NCBI RefSeq assembly: GCF_037027445.1
Contig: NZ_JBANDL010000002.1
Span: forward strand, 1-64,000
DNA: 64,000 nucleotides
Origin: Lysobacter firmicutimachus
Lineage (GTDB): Bacteria; Pseudomonadota; Gammaproteobacteria; Xanthomonadales; Xanthomonadaceae
Direction: 5' to 3'
Position 1 is the first letter of the stretch; every line of letters starts with the position of its first letter. The translations under genes and the position numbers were made by a program. The notes under the pieces are model-generated. The model was not told where the DNA came from. It saw only the letters and a program-made list of their open reading frames with translations, and did no database searches. This document shows positions 29,397-38,102 of the stretch, in pieces.

Positions 29397-30741
29397 GCGA
29401 ACGGACCAGAAGCGACTCCGGTGCGCCGTATACACGCGCAAGTCGACTCAGGAGGGACTGGAGCGGGAATACAACTCTATTGAAGCCCAGCGCGATGCGG
29501 GGCATGCGTACATCGCCAGTCGGCGATGCGAGGGCTGGATTCTGGCAAGCGATGACTACGACGATGCTGGCTTCTCGGCGGCGACAATGCTTAGACCAGC
29601 GCTACAGCGACTTCTGTCTGATATCCGTTCAGGAAAGATTGATGTCGTCCTCGTCTACAAGCTGGACCGCTTGTCCAGAAGCCTCCGTGACTTTGTCCAC
29701 CTGTACTGGGAGGTGATGCAAGAGAACAACGTAGCATTCGTATCCATCACGCAGCATTTCAATACCGCAGATGCGATCGGAAAACTCATGATGAACATTA
29801 TGATGTCGTTCGCTGAGTTCGACCGAGATCTCGATGTGGACCGCGCCCGCGACAAGATGATCGCGAGCAAGAAGAAGGGGCTGTGGATGCACGGCGTCCC
29901 GCCACTAGGCTATGACCTACGGAATCGTCGTCTTGTACCCGACCCAAAGGAGGCGCCGTTGGTTCGCTGGATTTTCGAACAAGTCGCGGAGGGTGTCCCC
30001 ACCGCGCAGTTGGTGGCCAAGCTGCGTTCTCGGGGCGCGACCTCGAAGTTCTGGACCACAAGGAACGGGCGAGAGATCGTCGGGAAGCCCATCGACAAGT
30101 CGTTGCTGTACAAGATGCTGGCGAACCGCACCTATCTCGGAGAGCTTCGCCACGGGGCCGACTGGTTTTCGAGCGCGCACGAGCCGATCATCGACCCGGA
30201 ACTGTGGGCGCGGGCGCAGGCGGCGACGGGAACCCGAGTGCGTGCCCTGGCGGCGCCGGACGCTTCTAAAATTCCCTTCCCTCTACGTGGGTTGGTGTTT
30301 GCCGCAGATGGGCGCGCCATGACGCCTTGGCACACGACCAAGCGCAACGGCCGTACATATCGCTACTACGTTCATACACGCGCGCTGCATGAGAGCGCCA
30401 AGCTGCTGAAGCTACCCCGCGTCCCGGCCGGTGAGCTTGAGGCGGCTATCATCGAGCAATTGCGTCTAGTTCTTCGAACCCCTGAGTTGATTTCCGCGAT
30501 ATTGCCGCAGGCGGCGGCGCTGGACCCCGATCTGGACGAACCGAAGATCATGGTGTCCATGCTGCGTCTCCATGAGATTTGGGAGTACCTTGCCGGCCAC
30601 GAGCAGGCACAGATGCTTCAACTGCTGATTGAACGTATCGTCGTCCACGAGGACCGTGCCGAGCTGCGTCTTCGCCCCATGGGCCTTACCAGCTTCGTGC
30701 GGGAACTGGAGACGCATGAAGGGATCGGGGAATCCGCATGA
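29389..30741 (+). CDS. Large serine recombinase (prophage integrase)
   Basis: A 450-residue serine recombinase. The N-terminal catalytic domain contains VYTRKSTQEGLEREYNSIEA with nucleophile Ser19, then VLVYKLDRLSRSLRDF and FNTADAIGKLMMNIMMSFAE. A recombinase domain follows (GVPPLGYDLRNRRLVPDPKE, LANRTYLGELRH) and a coiled C-terminal region. It integrates and, with a partner factor, excises the prophage. Overlaps flank it on both sides, so DUF2924, recombinase and the downstream gene form one unit. Confidence 0.95.
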   Translation: MSERTDQKRLRCAVYTRKSTQEGLEREYNSIEAQRDAGHAYIASRRCEGWILASDDYDDAGFSAATMLRPALQRLLSDIRSGKIDVVLVYKLDRLSRSLRDFVHLYWEVMQENNVAFVSITQHFNTADAIGKLMMNIMMSFAEFDRDLDVDRARDKMIASKKKGLWMHGVPPLGYDLRNRRLVPDPKEAPLVRWIFEQVAEGVPTAQLVAKLRSRGATSKFWTTRNGREIVGKPIDKSLLYKMLANRTYLGELRHGADWFSSAHEPIIDPELWARAQAATGTRVRALAAPDASKIPFPLRGLVFAADGRAMTPWHTTKRNGRTYRYYVHTRALHESAKLLKLPRVPAGELEAAIIEQLRLVLRTPELISAILPQAAALDPDLDEPKIMVSMLRLHEIWEYLAGHEQAQMLQLLIERIVVHEDRAELRLRPMGLTSFVRELETHEGIGESA

Positions 30742-31160
30742 GCAAGTTCAAAGTAGAGATCGCCCTGGGAAGCGATGGCTCTGTTTCCTTCGATGTCCCG
30801 CTCCGGATTTCCAAGCGCGGCTATCGCAAGCTCGTCCAGCTGACCGGCCCGAACGCCGCCGAGCGGCCCTGGGATGCCCAGTCCACCGCGTTACAGCGCG
30901 CGCTTGGTCGGGCGGAACGCTGGCGCCGAATGCTGGAGTCCGGCGAGTCGACGTCGATCTTGGATCTGGCGAAGCGGGAGTGTACCGACTTTAGCTACAT
31001 CGCACGGCTGCTAAACTTGACGACACTGGCACCACCGCTGGTAGCGGCAATTCTGGATGACACGCTACCGAACGGGACCACGGTCAACGATCTCGCGATC
31101 AATCCTCCGCTGCTCTGGGCTGAGCAGGTCGCTCGACTGCAAGTTGAGCGAGGCGGCTAA
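30738..31160 (+). CDS. Recombinase-associated helix-turn-helix protein
   Basis: A 140-residue protein, MSKFKVEIALGSDGSVSFDV, with ESTSILDLAKRECTDFSYIA and RLLNLTTLAPPLVAAILDDT, a KorB/ParB-like HTH signature commonly encoded right after prophage serine recombinases. It overlaps the recombinase stop by 4 bp. It may tune recombinase activity or direction; no direct evidence. Confidence 0.7.
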   Translation: MSKFKVEIALGSDGSVSFDVPLRISKRGYRKLVQLTGPNAAERPWDAQSTALQRALGRAERWRRMLESGESTSILDLAKRECTDFSYIARLLNLTTLAPPLVAAILDDTLPNGTTVNDLAINPPLLWAEQVARLQVERGG

Positions 31161-31268
31161 CCGACCATTGCCGCCAGCAGGTCTGCGATGATCGAGATCA
31201 TCGCCCCCCAGAAAGCGAGAGCCCCACGATCGCTCGCAGGGCTTGGGGAACAGCTGGTGGGATGTCGA

Positions 31269-31550
31269 CTACCGTTTGATACTTTGATCTCGCTCGATAT
31301 CACTCAACTGCGACGCATGCAGGTACTGCCCCGGTACGGGTGGAATCGAAATCAGGTGCGGGGCACGGCGTTTACCGATCTCGTGACCGAAGGCCCCGAC
31401 AAGCCCGATGACGGTCCCGTCTTCGCCTATTCCCCAAGCAGCCAGCCTGTAAACCGTCGGTGGATTCTTTGGATTTGCATCCGCGTGGACGAAGAACCAG
31501 TCTAACGCGGGAGAGATAGAAGCATACCGCTGAGTTGTCACTTCACTCAT
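31269..31550 (-). CDS. Small hypothetical protein (moron)
   Basis: A 93-residue protein, MSEVTTQRYASISPALDWFF, with AAWGIGEDGTVIGLVGAFG and RAPHLISIPPVPGQYLHASQ. AAGGA lies 9 bases upstream of the ATG at 31550, supporting translation. It faces the recombinase block and is the first of a series of small, lower-GC genes between the integrase and the prophage end. No family assigned. Confidence 0.65.
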   Translation of the reverse strand: MSEVTTQRYASISPALDWFFVHADANPKNPPTVYRLAAWGIGEDGTVIGLVGAFGHEIGKRRAPHLISIPPVPGQYLHASQLSDIERDQSIKR

Positions 31551-31688
31551 GAATACGTCCTTTCTGAAGGGAGCGTCAATCCTATCCTCTACACCCTGTC
31601 CGTCGCTTACGCATACGCCACAGTTTTCGCTAGGAATTTTGGGGCAATTCTTGGCTGTGACGATGCTGGACTTTATGTGCGTAACGCA

Positions 31689-32021
31689 TCAAGCATCGCG
31701 GCGATCATACTCCGAAAAGTACCAAGCCAGTTCGTCGATTAAAGTCGAAAATCGTTGCCGCTGGTCAACGTCCATCGTGCGGGCAAGTACTGTGTGCAGT
31801 CCTTCTCGATGAGGATCTGCAAGTCCATCTGTCTTCATCATTTCGTTTAGTTCGCGCAACTGGCGTGCAGCGTCTTCATTGAAATCTTCCGGCACCTTAT
31901 AGTCGTCAAGACCGAGCGTAACGTTGAACATGGCGTTCGCCATAGAAAACTCTTCGCCCTGGGGATGCGGAAGCATCAGACAGCTCCTGGCGACGCTAAA
32001 CTTCTCGGATTGATACGACAC
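31689..32021 (-). CDS. Small acidic hypothetical protein
   Basis: A 110-residue protein beginning at GTG 32021; AAAGGAGG eight bases upstream is a strong ribosome-binding site that decides this start over an internal ATG at 31943. The product has a central acidic helical region (DYKVPEDFNEDAARQLRELN) and ends FSTLIDELAWYFSEYDRRDA. No family recognised; likely a lysogenic moron. Confidence 0.65.
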   Translation of the reverse strand: MSYQSEKFSVARSCLMLPHPQGEEFSMANAMFNVTLGLDDYKVPEDFNEDAARQLRELNEMMKTDGLADPHREGLHTVLARTMDVDQRQRFSTLIDELAWYFSEYDRRDA

Positions 32022-32120
32022 CGTAGCCTCCTTTAAGCGGCGATCCTGCCGCGCATGAAGTCTAACCCGCGCAGAAGCTTCCGGTGGTACTGCCTAACCG
32101 ATAGCGCGGCACCATAACCG

Positions 32121-32480
32121 TTAACGCTTAGCCGGCGGGACGAAGACTAGTCCACGCTGATAGGCGTCGAACACCGTAAACACACCGTTCTTCGCGGGAA
32201 TGTAGACCGTCTTACAGTTATCAACGAGAAGCTTCCAGCAGTCGCAAGCTTCTCCGTTTTTCTTCATCGCTTTCGCCTTCCGGCCCGACAGGTCGACTGC
32301 CTGTACCTGCAGAAGCTTATCGCCGCTGTAGCTGATACCTGAGTAGGCATTGGGCGGCGCCGCCAAGTGTGGGATGAACTGTATCTCCACGCCCGACATG
32401 GCCTGTTCATAGGCCTCGCATTGGGTTTGCGCCCAGGCTGGCGCCGCAGTCAGCGCTAGGAGGAACAACCATTCCCGCAT
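32121..32480 (-). CDS. Small secreted hypothetical protein
   Basis: A 119-residue protein with a classical signal peptide (MREWLFLLALTAAPAWAQ, cleavage likely after AWA) and four cysteines in the mature part (QCEAYEQ, CDCW, NCKTVY), which could form disulphides in the periplasm. No domain is recognised. A secreted moron could alter the lysogen's surface, but that is speculation. Confidence 0.65.
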   Translation of the reverse strand: MREWLFLLALTAAPAWAQTQCEAYEQAMSGVEIQFIPHLAAPPNAYSGISYSGDKLLQVQAVDLSGRKAKAMKKNGEACDCWKLLVDNCKTVYIPAKNGVFTVFDAYQRGLVFVPPAKR

Positions 32481-32677
32481 CGTCTTGTCCTTGTATGTGC
32501 TGAGCCGAGTTGGTCGGCATAAGGCGGCTACTTTGCCAACCGACGCGGTTGCGCGTCCAGCCGGTATCGTGCGATGCGGCCTCGTTACTTGGAGCGCAGT
32601 TGGGCAACGCCCTTAACGGTTTAAAGAATACGACAAGCGGTCTCAGCCAGTGAGACAAGAAGGCGCAGAATCCGCGC

Positions 32678-33046
32678 ATGGCCGCGCATCGACTCCCGTC
32701 ACAGTACTCATGGGGCCGGTGGCAACCAGGCCGGATTCGCCACTGGAGGCCGGGAGACCCCAGCCCGGACGACGAGATCTGGTTTCTGCGCCTCGACGTG
32801 TACGAGGTCGCCAAGATCCTTGCGCTCGGAAACGGCCAGTGGCTTGTGACGGTCTACGCCTGGTGCCGATTGGATCAGCGTAAGCACGCGGTCGCCGACT
32901 CGGAGACACAGGCTCGGCGCTGGTGTGAAAGGTGGGCCGCTAAGAACGATGACTTCTTGCGAGATAGATTTCCGCTTGCCTTCGTACGCTCCCTTGGGAA
33001 AACTCATGACCCCAGAAACCCTAACGCTCCTCAGCGGGAGCCTTAA
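32678..33046 (+). CDS. Small hypothetical protein
   Basis: A 122-residue protein, MAAHRLPSQYSWGRWQPGRI, with DEIWFLRLDVYEVAKILALG and ARRWCERWAAKNDDFLRDRF. Its end overlaps the next gene by about 40 bp. Codon use is consistent with coding in this frame; no family is recognised. Confidence 0.55.
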   Translation: MAAHRLPSQYSWGRWQPGRIRHWRPGDPSPDDEIWFLRLDVYEVAKILALGNGQWLVTVYAWCRLDQRKHAVADSETQARRWCERWAAKNDDFLRDRFPLAFVRSLGKTHDPRNPNAPQREP

Positions 33047-33245
33047 AGCCCTTGAGCGGCATGCGGTCCAGATCGCTCTCCAGCACCACGACGATGCTGA
33101 GTTCTGGCCCGCCTTTGCCTGCTATGCGGACCCGATTGTCGAGCAGGCCGGCAGCGACGGCGATGCACACGAATTCGTGTGCACGCAGATCGATGAGATC
33201 CTGATTGCCCTCGGCAAAATGGACCCGGCGGAGCGCCAGACCTGA
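33006..33245 (+). CDS. Small acidic hypothetical protein
   Basis: A 79-residue acidic protein, MTPETLTLLSGSLKALERHA, with FWPAFACYADPIVEQAGSDG. It starts inside the end of the preceding gene and converges on the SRAP gene with no gap (stop at 33245, SRAP stop at 33246). Function unknown. Confidence 0.58.
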   Translation: MTPETLTLLSGSLKALERHAVQIALQHHDDAEFWPAFACYADPIVEQAGSDGDAHEFVCTQIDEILIALGKMDPAERQT

Positions 33246-34256
33246 TCAGGCTGCCGCGGCGAACTGATGTTCGTAGTAAGGGCGTTCGCGATCATCGAGG
33301 ATGGCATGCAGGGCTGCCAGGTTCTCGGGGTCTGGCTGCAACCACGCGTCCACGTTTTCTGGCCTGATCGGAATTACGCAGCGATCGTGCCCAGCGGCGG
33401 CGACTTCGGGCGGCGGGTCGTCGGTGATGAACGCGAACGACTGTAGGTCTGGCTCGTCGGGCTCGCCAGCACCCGCGCCGGTCCAGTGCGACCACAAGCA
33501 TGCAATGAGCATTGTCTTGCCAGTGTTCGGAACGAATTCGAGGATCACATCTTCCGGCTTCTCGCCTGGACGCAGCTCCCGTCCTTCCATGTCGTGTCTC
33601 GCGACGTGCTCGAAAAAGGTATCGGCAATTACGATGCCGTGGCTATACCCGAACTCTTTTCGCCAGTAACGCTCCAGATTGTCGCGGCGAGCGTTGTACG
33701 TACCAGACATCCGTTTCCTCTTGGTCACTCGGTCGATCACCCAGTCGCTGCTCGATGGCGCGCCAGCCTTTCGGCACTGGAAGCGCATCATCTTAACGAC
33801 GCGTCGGCCGTTCTCCCACACCATGACGGGCGCAGTCGACTGCGGAAAGATGCGGGCAGTCTCCGCCGCGGCGCTCGGCTTCGTAAGAGACTTAAGCATC
33901 GCCGCCGTCGACTCAATCTTTGCCGTGGCTTTGCGCACTTCCTCTTGAGCGGTCTTGGTGACCTTCTTAGCCAGCTTCCGCTCGTTCTCCTCCAGGCGGG
34001 CGAGCTGCTTCGCCAGCTCAGCCTCATATTCCGGGATCTGCCTGGCTGTCCAATCCTCGATGGCCCTGGCGACCTGGGCCTTGTCCTCAGTCCCGGGGCC
34101 GCGGAACCAGGCGCGGAAGGCAGAGGGCATCTTCTTTACCCAATCGTCCCCCATCTGCTCCCAGTACTCGGCGACGTATTGATCGAGCGAGAGGATCGCC
34201 CCGAACTCCTTCACGTACTCTCGGTACTCGGCTCGGACCTTGGCGGAATAGCACAT
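33246..34256 (-). CDS. SRAP (YedK/HMCES) family protein with inserted coiled coil
   Basis: SRAP proteins crosslink abasic sites in ssDNA through Cys2. This 336-residue member starts MCYSAKVRAEYREYV and retains Asn188 (TYNARRDN), Glu216 (TFFEHV) and the AAGHDRCVIPIRPE motif. Length is greater than typical YedK (about 220) because of a charged coiled-coil insertion, residues 70-125 (EYEAELAKQLARLEENERKL). Common in phages and prophages. A decayed N-terminal copy of a related gene lies at 50464-50535. Confidence 0.85.
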   Translation of the reverse strand: MCYSAKVRAEYREYVKEFGAILSLDQYVAEYWEQMGDDWVKKMPSAFRAWFRGPGTEDKAQVARAIEDWTARQIPEYEAELAKQLARLEENERKLAKKVTKTAQEEVRKATAKIESTAAMLKSLTKPSAAAETARIFPQSTAPVMVWENGRRVVKMMRFQCRKAGAPSSSDWVIDRVTKRKRMSGTYNARRDNLERYWRKEFGYSHGIVIADTFFEHVARHDMEGRELRPGEKPEDVILEFVPNTGKTMLIACLWSHWTGAGAGEPDEPDLQSFAFITDDPPPEVAAAGHDRCVIPIRPENVDAWLQPDPENLAALHAILDDRERPYYEHQFAAAA

Positions 34257-34329
34257 GGCTGGTCTCCGGCTGGATCTGGCCAGATCTTACGCCCGGCGGG
34301 TCAAAATGTGACCGGCGTCGGGCTACCAT

Positions 34330-34617
34330 ATGTCGGCCATGCCGATCTGCATCTCCCGTTACCCCTGCCGACTTAAGAGCACCAGTAAGCCGGCCTTCTA
34401 TGCGGACGGCGAAGCCGTAGCCGTCCTGATTGAGGAGCGAGAAGCGGATGAATGGGGGGAACCTTCGCGCCTGGTCCACCGAAAACTACTCCGTGTGGAG
34501 GGGCCCTTTGGGGACACCTGGGCGGACATGCATCGATCGAAGCAATCCGAATGGCAACTTGTCCTTGGCCCTAGGATTGGCGGCCTGAGTTGGGACCGGA
34601 CTGGGACCAGTCGTTAA
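34330..34617 (+). CDS. Small hypothetical protein at prophage end
   Basis: A 95-residue frame, MSAMPICISRYPCRLKSTSK, with a plausible central part (YADGEAVAVLIEEREADEWG). It overlaps, in the opposite strand, the non-homologous tail of the truncated ltrA frame, so it is more likely the real gene there. No family is recognised. Confidence 0.45.
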   Translation: MSAMPICISRYPCRLKSTSKPAFYADGEAVAVLIEEREADEWGEPSRLVHRKLLRVEGPFGDTWADMHRSKQSEWQLVLGPRIGGLSWDRTGTSR

Positions 34618-34652
34618 GCAAAACTGACGCAGACTCCTTCGTCCAGGCTGAC

Positions 34653-34717
34653 CCGCGAAGCGGCTTCGGCTTGGTATTCGACGACATGGCGTTTCAGGGG
34701 CGGGCCTTTGAAAGTGC
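34653..34717. repeat. Terminator-like repeat, copy A
   Basis: A 65-bp sequence (CGCGAAGCGGCTTCGGCTT... GCGTTTCAGGGGCGGGCC ... GTGC) closely matching 40826-40892. It lies about 30 bp before the ltrA break. Copy A is degenerate in its T-run. Confidence 0.6.
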
Positions 34718-34748
34718 ACTCTGCCCCCTGTTTCTGTGGGGTTCTGAC

Positions 34749-35205
34749 TGGCCGCCCGTAGCCACTGCAGCACCAGGGCGACGCGCATGACCACGTAGCC
34801 GAAGACCATCATGCCCGTGCTGGCGCGTCCATCATCGCTCTCCAGCGAAGCAAATAAGCGTGGACGCCCAATAGCGAAGATCAACACGCCGATCATCTGG
34901 GTCATGGTCATGATCCGGAACAGCCAGTCGTCGGTGTCGTACGCCGCCGAGAACCAGGAAAAGTTCACCCATACCCAGCAAATGCCGAAGCTGGTCAAGC
35001 CGAAGCCGATCAGCGCTGTGGAGTAGTGCCCCTCGGCCAACGCATGCGCGAACTGCGAAGCGGCAGAGCCGAAGCTAATGACGAAGGTAAGGTCGAACAG
35101 CAGTTCCAGCGGCGTCGCGACCCGGTGCGCTTCGTGGGGGTCGCGTCCGCCCATGCGCCGCACGTGGTGGTGGAGGCTTTTGGGGTCGGATGAGTTGTTC
35201 ATCAA
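34749..35205 (-). pseudogene. ltrA: Truncated low-temperature-requirement A (LtrA) gene
   Basis: The first ~150 residues are a normal LtrA start: RRMGGRDPHEAHRVATPLEL, LFDLTFVISFGSAASQFAHA, GFGLTSFGICWVWVNFSWFS and VVMRVALVLQWLRAA, with at least three membrane segments. LtrA proteins are usually about 370-400 residues. After LRAASQ the frame continues as unrelated sequence (NPTETGGRVHFQRPAP) to a stop at 34486. The gene is therefore broken at about 34,735-34,755, most simply by insertion of the prophage. Confidence 0.75.
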
Positions 35206-35289
35206 CGAAGTCCACCCATATCCATTCGATTCGCGGGGTTCCGGCGTTGGCGGTCGCAGAACGCACCCGGCGGCGCGAAGACCAACCTA

Positions 35290-36702
35290 TCAGCAACCGC
35301 CGACGACTGCCTTGGTTTCCAGATACTCCTCAAGGCCCGCCAGGCCCCAAATGCGTCCATTGCCGGACTGCTTGTAGCCGCCGAAGGGCGCATGAAAATC
35401 GGGTCCTTTGCCATTGAGCATCACCTGCCCGGCCCGCAACCGGCTCGCGACCGCCTGGACGACGGCTTGGTCGCCGCCGTCGACGTAGGCGGCCAAGCCA
35501 TAAGGCGTGTCGTTGGCAATCGCGATGGCCTCCTCCACCGTGTCGTAAGCGATTAGCGACATGACCGGGCCGAAGATTTCCTGGCGCGCAATGGACATGT
35601 CATTGCGGACGTCGGTGAAGACGGTCGGACGCTCGAACCAGCCGTCATTCAGCCCTTCGGGGCGCCCCGGTCCGCCGGTCAGCAGTGTCGCGCCTTCGTC
35701 GATACCCGCCTGGATGTACTTCTGCACCGTATGCCATTGCGCTTCATTGGCGGCCGGTCCCATGAAGACATCGGTCAGGGGATCGCCGACGAGGATGGCT
35801 TCTGCGGCCGTGCGGATCAACGCTTCCAGCTCGGCCTTATGCACGCGCGGGATCAGCGTGCGCGTCGGCGCGGCGCAGGTCTGCCCGCTGTTACGCATGA
35901 CTTTGGCGACCGCGCTTTGCGCCGCGGCCTGCAGATCGGCGTCGGGCAGGATGATGTGCGGCGACTTGCCACCCAGTTCCAGGCTGACGCGCTTGATTGT
36001 ATCGGCCGCATTCTTCTGTACTTCGATGCCGACAGCGGTCGATCCGGTAAAGGCGATCATGTCGACATGGGGATGGCGACTGAGCGACGTACCGATCACC
36101 GATCCGCGACCGTTGACTAGATTGAACACGCCCTTGGGCACGCCGGCTTCGTGCAGGATCTCCGCCAGCACCTGATTGGTGTAGGGCGTTCCGGGCTTCA
36201 AGATCATGGTGCAGCCGGCTGCGAGCGCGGGCGCGATCTTTTCGGCCGATTGGAGCGCGGGATAATTCCACGGCGGGATCATTCCGACCACGCCGATGGG
36301 ATCCTTGACGATCCGCGTGCCGCCCTGATCCTCTGCAAAGGGGTAAGTCTCGATCGCTTTGGCGAGAAGGCGGAATTGTCCGGCGCCCACTTGCACGATC
36401 GTGCGGGCGTAGGCGACGGGCGTGCCGATATCCGCCGTGACAGCCCGCGCCATGTCTTCCGCGCGTGCTTCATGGCCATCGGCGATGCGGTTCAGCAGGG
36501 CAGAGCGTTCTTCCAGGCTGGTTTGCGAATAGCTCGCAAAAGCCTGTCGCGCCGCCGCGACCGCGCGATCCACATCCTCTCCTGTGCTGAGCGCCAACCG
36601 CCCCGATACCGATCCCGTTGTCGGATTGACGATCTCCTGCGTGGCGTCACTTGATGGGGCGACCCAAGCGTGGTCGATGTAATTCTTGAGAATGTCGCGC
36701 AT
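35290..36702 (-). CDS. NAD(P)-dependent aldehyde dehydrogenase
   Basis: A 470-residue aldehyde dehydrogenase of normal length. Asn146 (IPPWNYPAL), Glu242 (LELGGKSPHI) and the nucleophile Cys276 (NSGQTCAAPTR) are present, as is FTGSTAVG for coenzyme binding. It oxidises aldehydes to acids; the substrate cannot be read from sequence. The ATG at 36702 gives the family length, while a longer upstream frame is shadow. It is downstream of, and probably co-regulated with, the alcohol dehydrogenase. Confidence 0.93.
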   Translation of the reverse strand: MRDILKNYIDHAWVAPSSDATQEIVNPTTGSVSGRLALSTGEDVDRAVAAARQAFASYSQTSLEERSALLNRIADGHEARAEDMARAVTADIGTPVAYARTIVQVGAGQFRLLAKAIETYPFAEDQGGTRIVKDPIGVVGMIPPWNYPALQSAEKIAPALAAGCTMILKPGTPYTNQVLAEILHEAGVPKGVFNLVNGRGSVIGTSLSRHPHVDMIAFTGSTAVGIEVQKNAADTIKRVSLELGGKSPHIILPDADLQAAAQSAVAKVMRNSGQTCAAPTRTLIPRVHKAELEALIRTAAEAILVGDPLTDVFMGPAANEAQWHTVQKYIQAGIDEGATLLTGGPGRPEGLNDGWFERPTVFTDVRNDMSIARQEIFGPVMSLIAYDTVEEAIAIANDTPYGLAAYVDGGDQAVVQAVASRLRAGQVMLNGKGPDFHAPFGGYKQSGNGRIWGLAGLEEYLETKAVVGGC

Positions 36703-36920
36703 CGCCGTTCCTTCTTGAGCCGGACGAGTTTTCGGAAAATGATCGTCTATAGAAGCTTGAGCTTCTCCGCGTCCGGTCCTAGTCGGTCGCGAACGGCGCC
36801 TTTGCGCCACAGCAGCGAACACCTTCGCTCCTGCCGTATGGAATTGCGTCCTGAGATACCTCTTGCGCGAGAGCACTCCGGTGAAACCGGGATCACCGGA
36901 GTGGCTCTCGCGATGAATGC

Positions 36921-37952
36921 TTACGCGCCCTGCGACGGCAAGAACACGCCGCGGAAGCGCATCTTCCCGGAGGACAGCTTGTCGTACGCTTCCGTGGCCT
37001 GGTCGAGCCGGAAGGTTTCGACGATCGGCTTGACCTTCCCGCGTGCGGCGAGATCGAGGATCTCGGCCAGGTAATGCTGCCCGCCATGCGTGGAGCCGAT
37101 CACGCGCTGCCGCATCATGTGGAACGGCTTGCCGTCGGACGGAATCGAGAACGGCTTGCTGAAGTCCAGCCCGCACAGTACGACGCGACCGTCAGGATTG
37201 ACGCCCGCGAGCGCCTTTTTGGCGGTCTCGAAGTCGTTGGTGGTGATCAGCAGCACGTCGGCGCCACCAGCAGCTAGCAGCTCTTCGGCATTGGCGACGA
37301 CGTGGTCGGCACCCAGGTCGGTCGCGAGCTTGCGCTTGTCCGGGGAATGCGTGATCGCGATGGTCTCGAAGCCACACGCCTTGGAGAACTGCAAAGCGAC
37401 GTGGCCCAATCCGCCGATTCCCAGCACCGCGACGCGGTCGCCCGGCTTGGGTTCTGCATCGCGCAGACCGCTCCAGGTGGTATAGCCCGCGCACATCATC
37501 GGCGCGGCGTCCGTGTAGGCCAGGCCATCGGGCAACAGCACCGTGCCTTCGGCGGCGATCGCGATGTACTCGGCATGCCCGCCCTGCGTGGCGAACCCGG
37601 TCGTACGCGGCGAAACACAGTTCATCGCCGTCTGGCCGGTCAGGGGGCGGTTCTGGCGGCAGTACGGGCAGCGGCCGCAGGAGGACTGCACCCAGGTCGT
37701 GCCGACCCGATCGCCCACCTTGCGCGAGCGCACACCGGCGCCGACTTCAACGATCTCGCCGACCACCTCATGCCCCGGGGTCTGGGGATAGATGTCGCCA
37801 CCGGCCCCCTGGGTCGCCCAGACGTCCGTGAAGCACATGCCGGACGCGTGGATTTTTACTAGGACGAGTCCGGGCTCGGCCTTGGGAATCGGAACCTCTT
37901 GGACCTCCCAGGGCCGATTAGCCCCGGTCATCACTACGGCCTTCATTTTCAT
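36921..37952 (-). CDS. Zinc-dependent alcohol dehydrogenase (MDR family)
   Basis: A 343-residue medium-chain dehydrogenase from MKMKAVVMTGANRPWEVQEV. Catalytic zinc ligands lie in SGMCFTDVW and PGHEVVGEI, structural zinc cysteines in SCGRCPYCRQN, and NAD-binding GIGGLGHVAL in the middle. It resembles AdhA-like enzymes that oxidise alcohols to aldehydes, which the adjacent dehydrogenase could take to acids. It is transcribed divergently from the LysR regulator. Confidence 0.92.
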   Translation of the reverse strand: MKMKAVVMTGANRPWEVQEVPIPKAEPGLVLVKIHASGMCFTDVWATQGAGGDIYPQTPGHEVVGEIVEVGAGVRSRKVGDRVGTTWVQSSCGRCPYCRQNRPLTGQTAMNCVSPRTTGFATQGGHAEYIAIAAEGTVLLPDGLAYTDAAPMMCAGYTTWSGLRDAEPKPGDRVAVLGIGGLGHVALQFSKACGFETIAITHSPDKRKLATDLGADHVVANAEELLAAGGADVLLITTNDFETAKKALAGVNPDGRVVLCGLDFSKPFSIPSDGKPFHMMRQRVIGSTHGGQHYLAEILDLAARGKVKPIVETFRLDQATEAYDKLSSGKMRFRGVFLPSQGA

Positions 37953-38102
37953 CGACTTGTCCTCGTTCAGGCGGTCCGCGCGGTCAGGGCTGGCGGGGTT
38001 CTTGGAGTAACACCAGCACGCGGGGAAGCCGCGACGCTGCACCCTCAATTAGCCTAGGATGCGTGGACTATCTCAACAATCCGCTCAATATTTGATGTGA
38101 CG

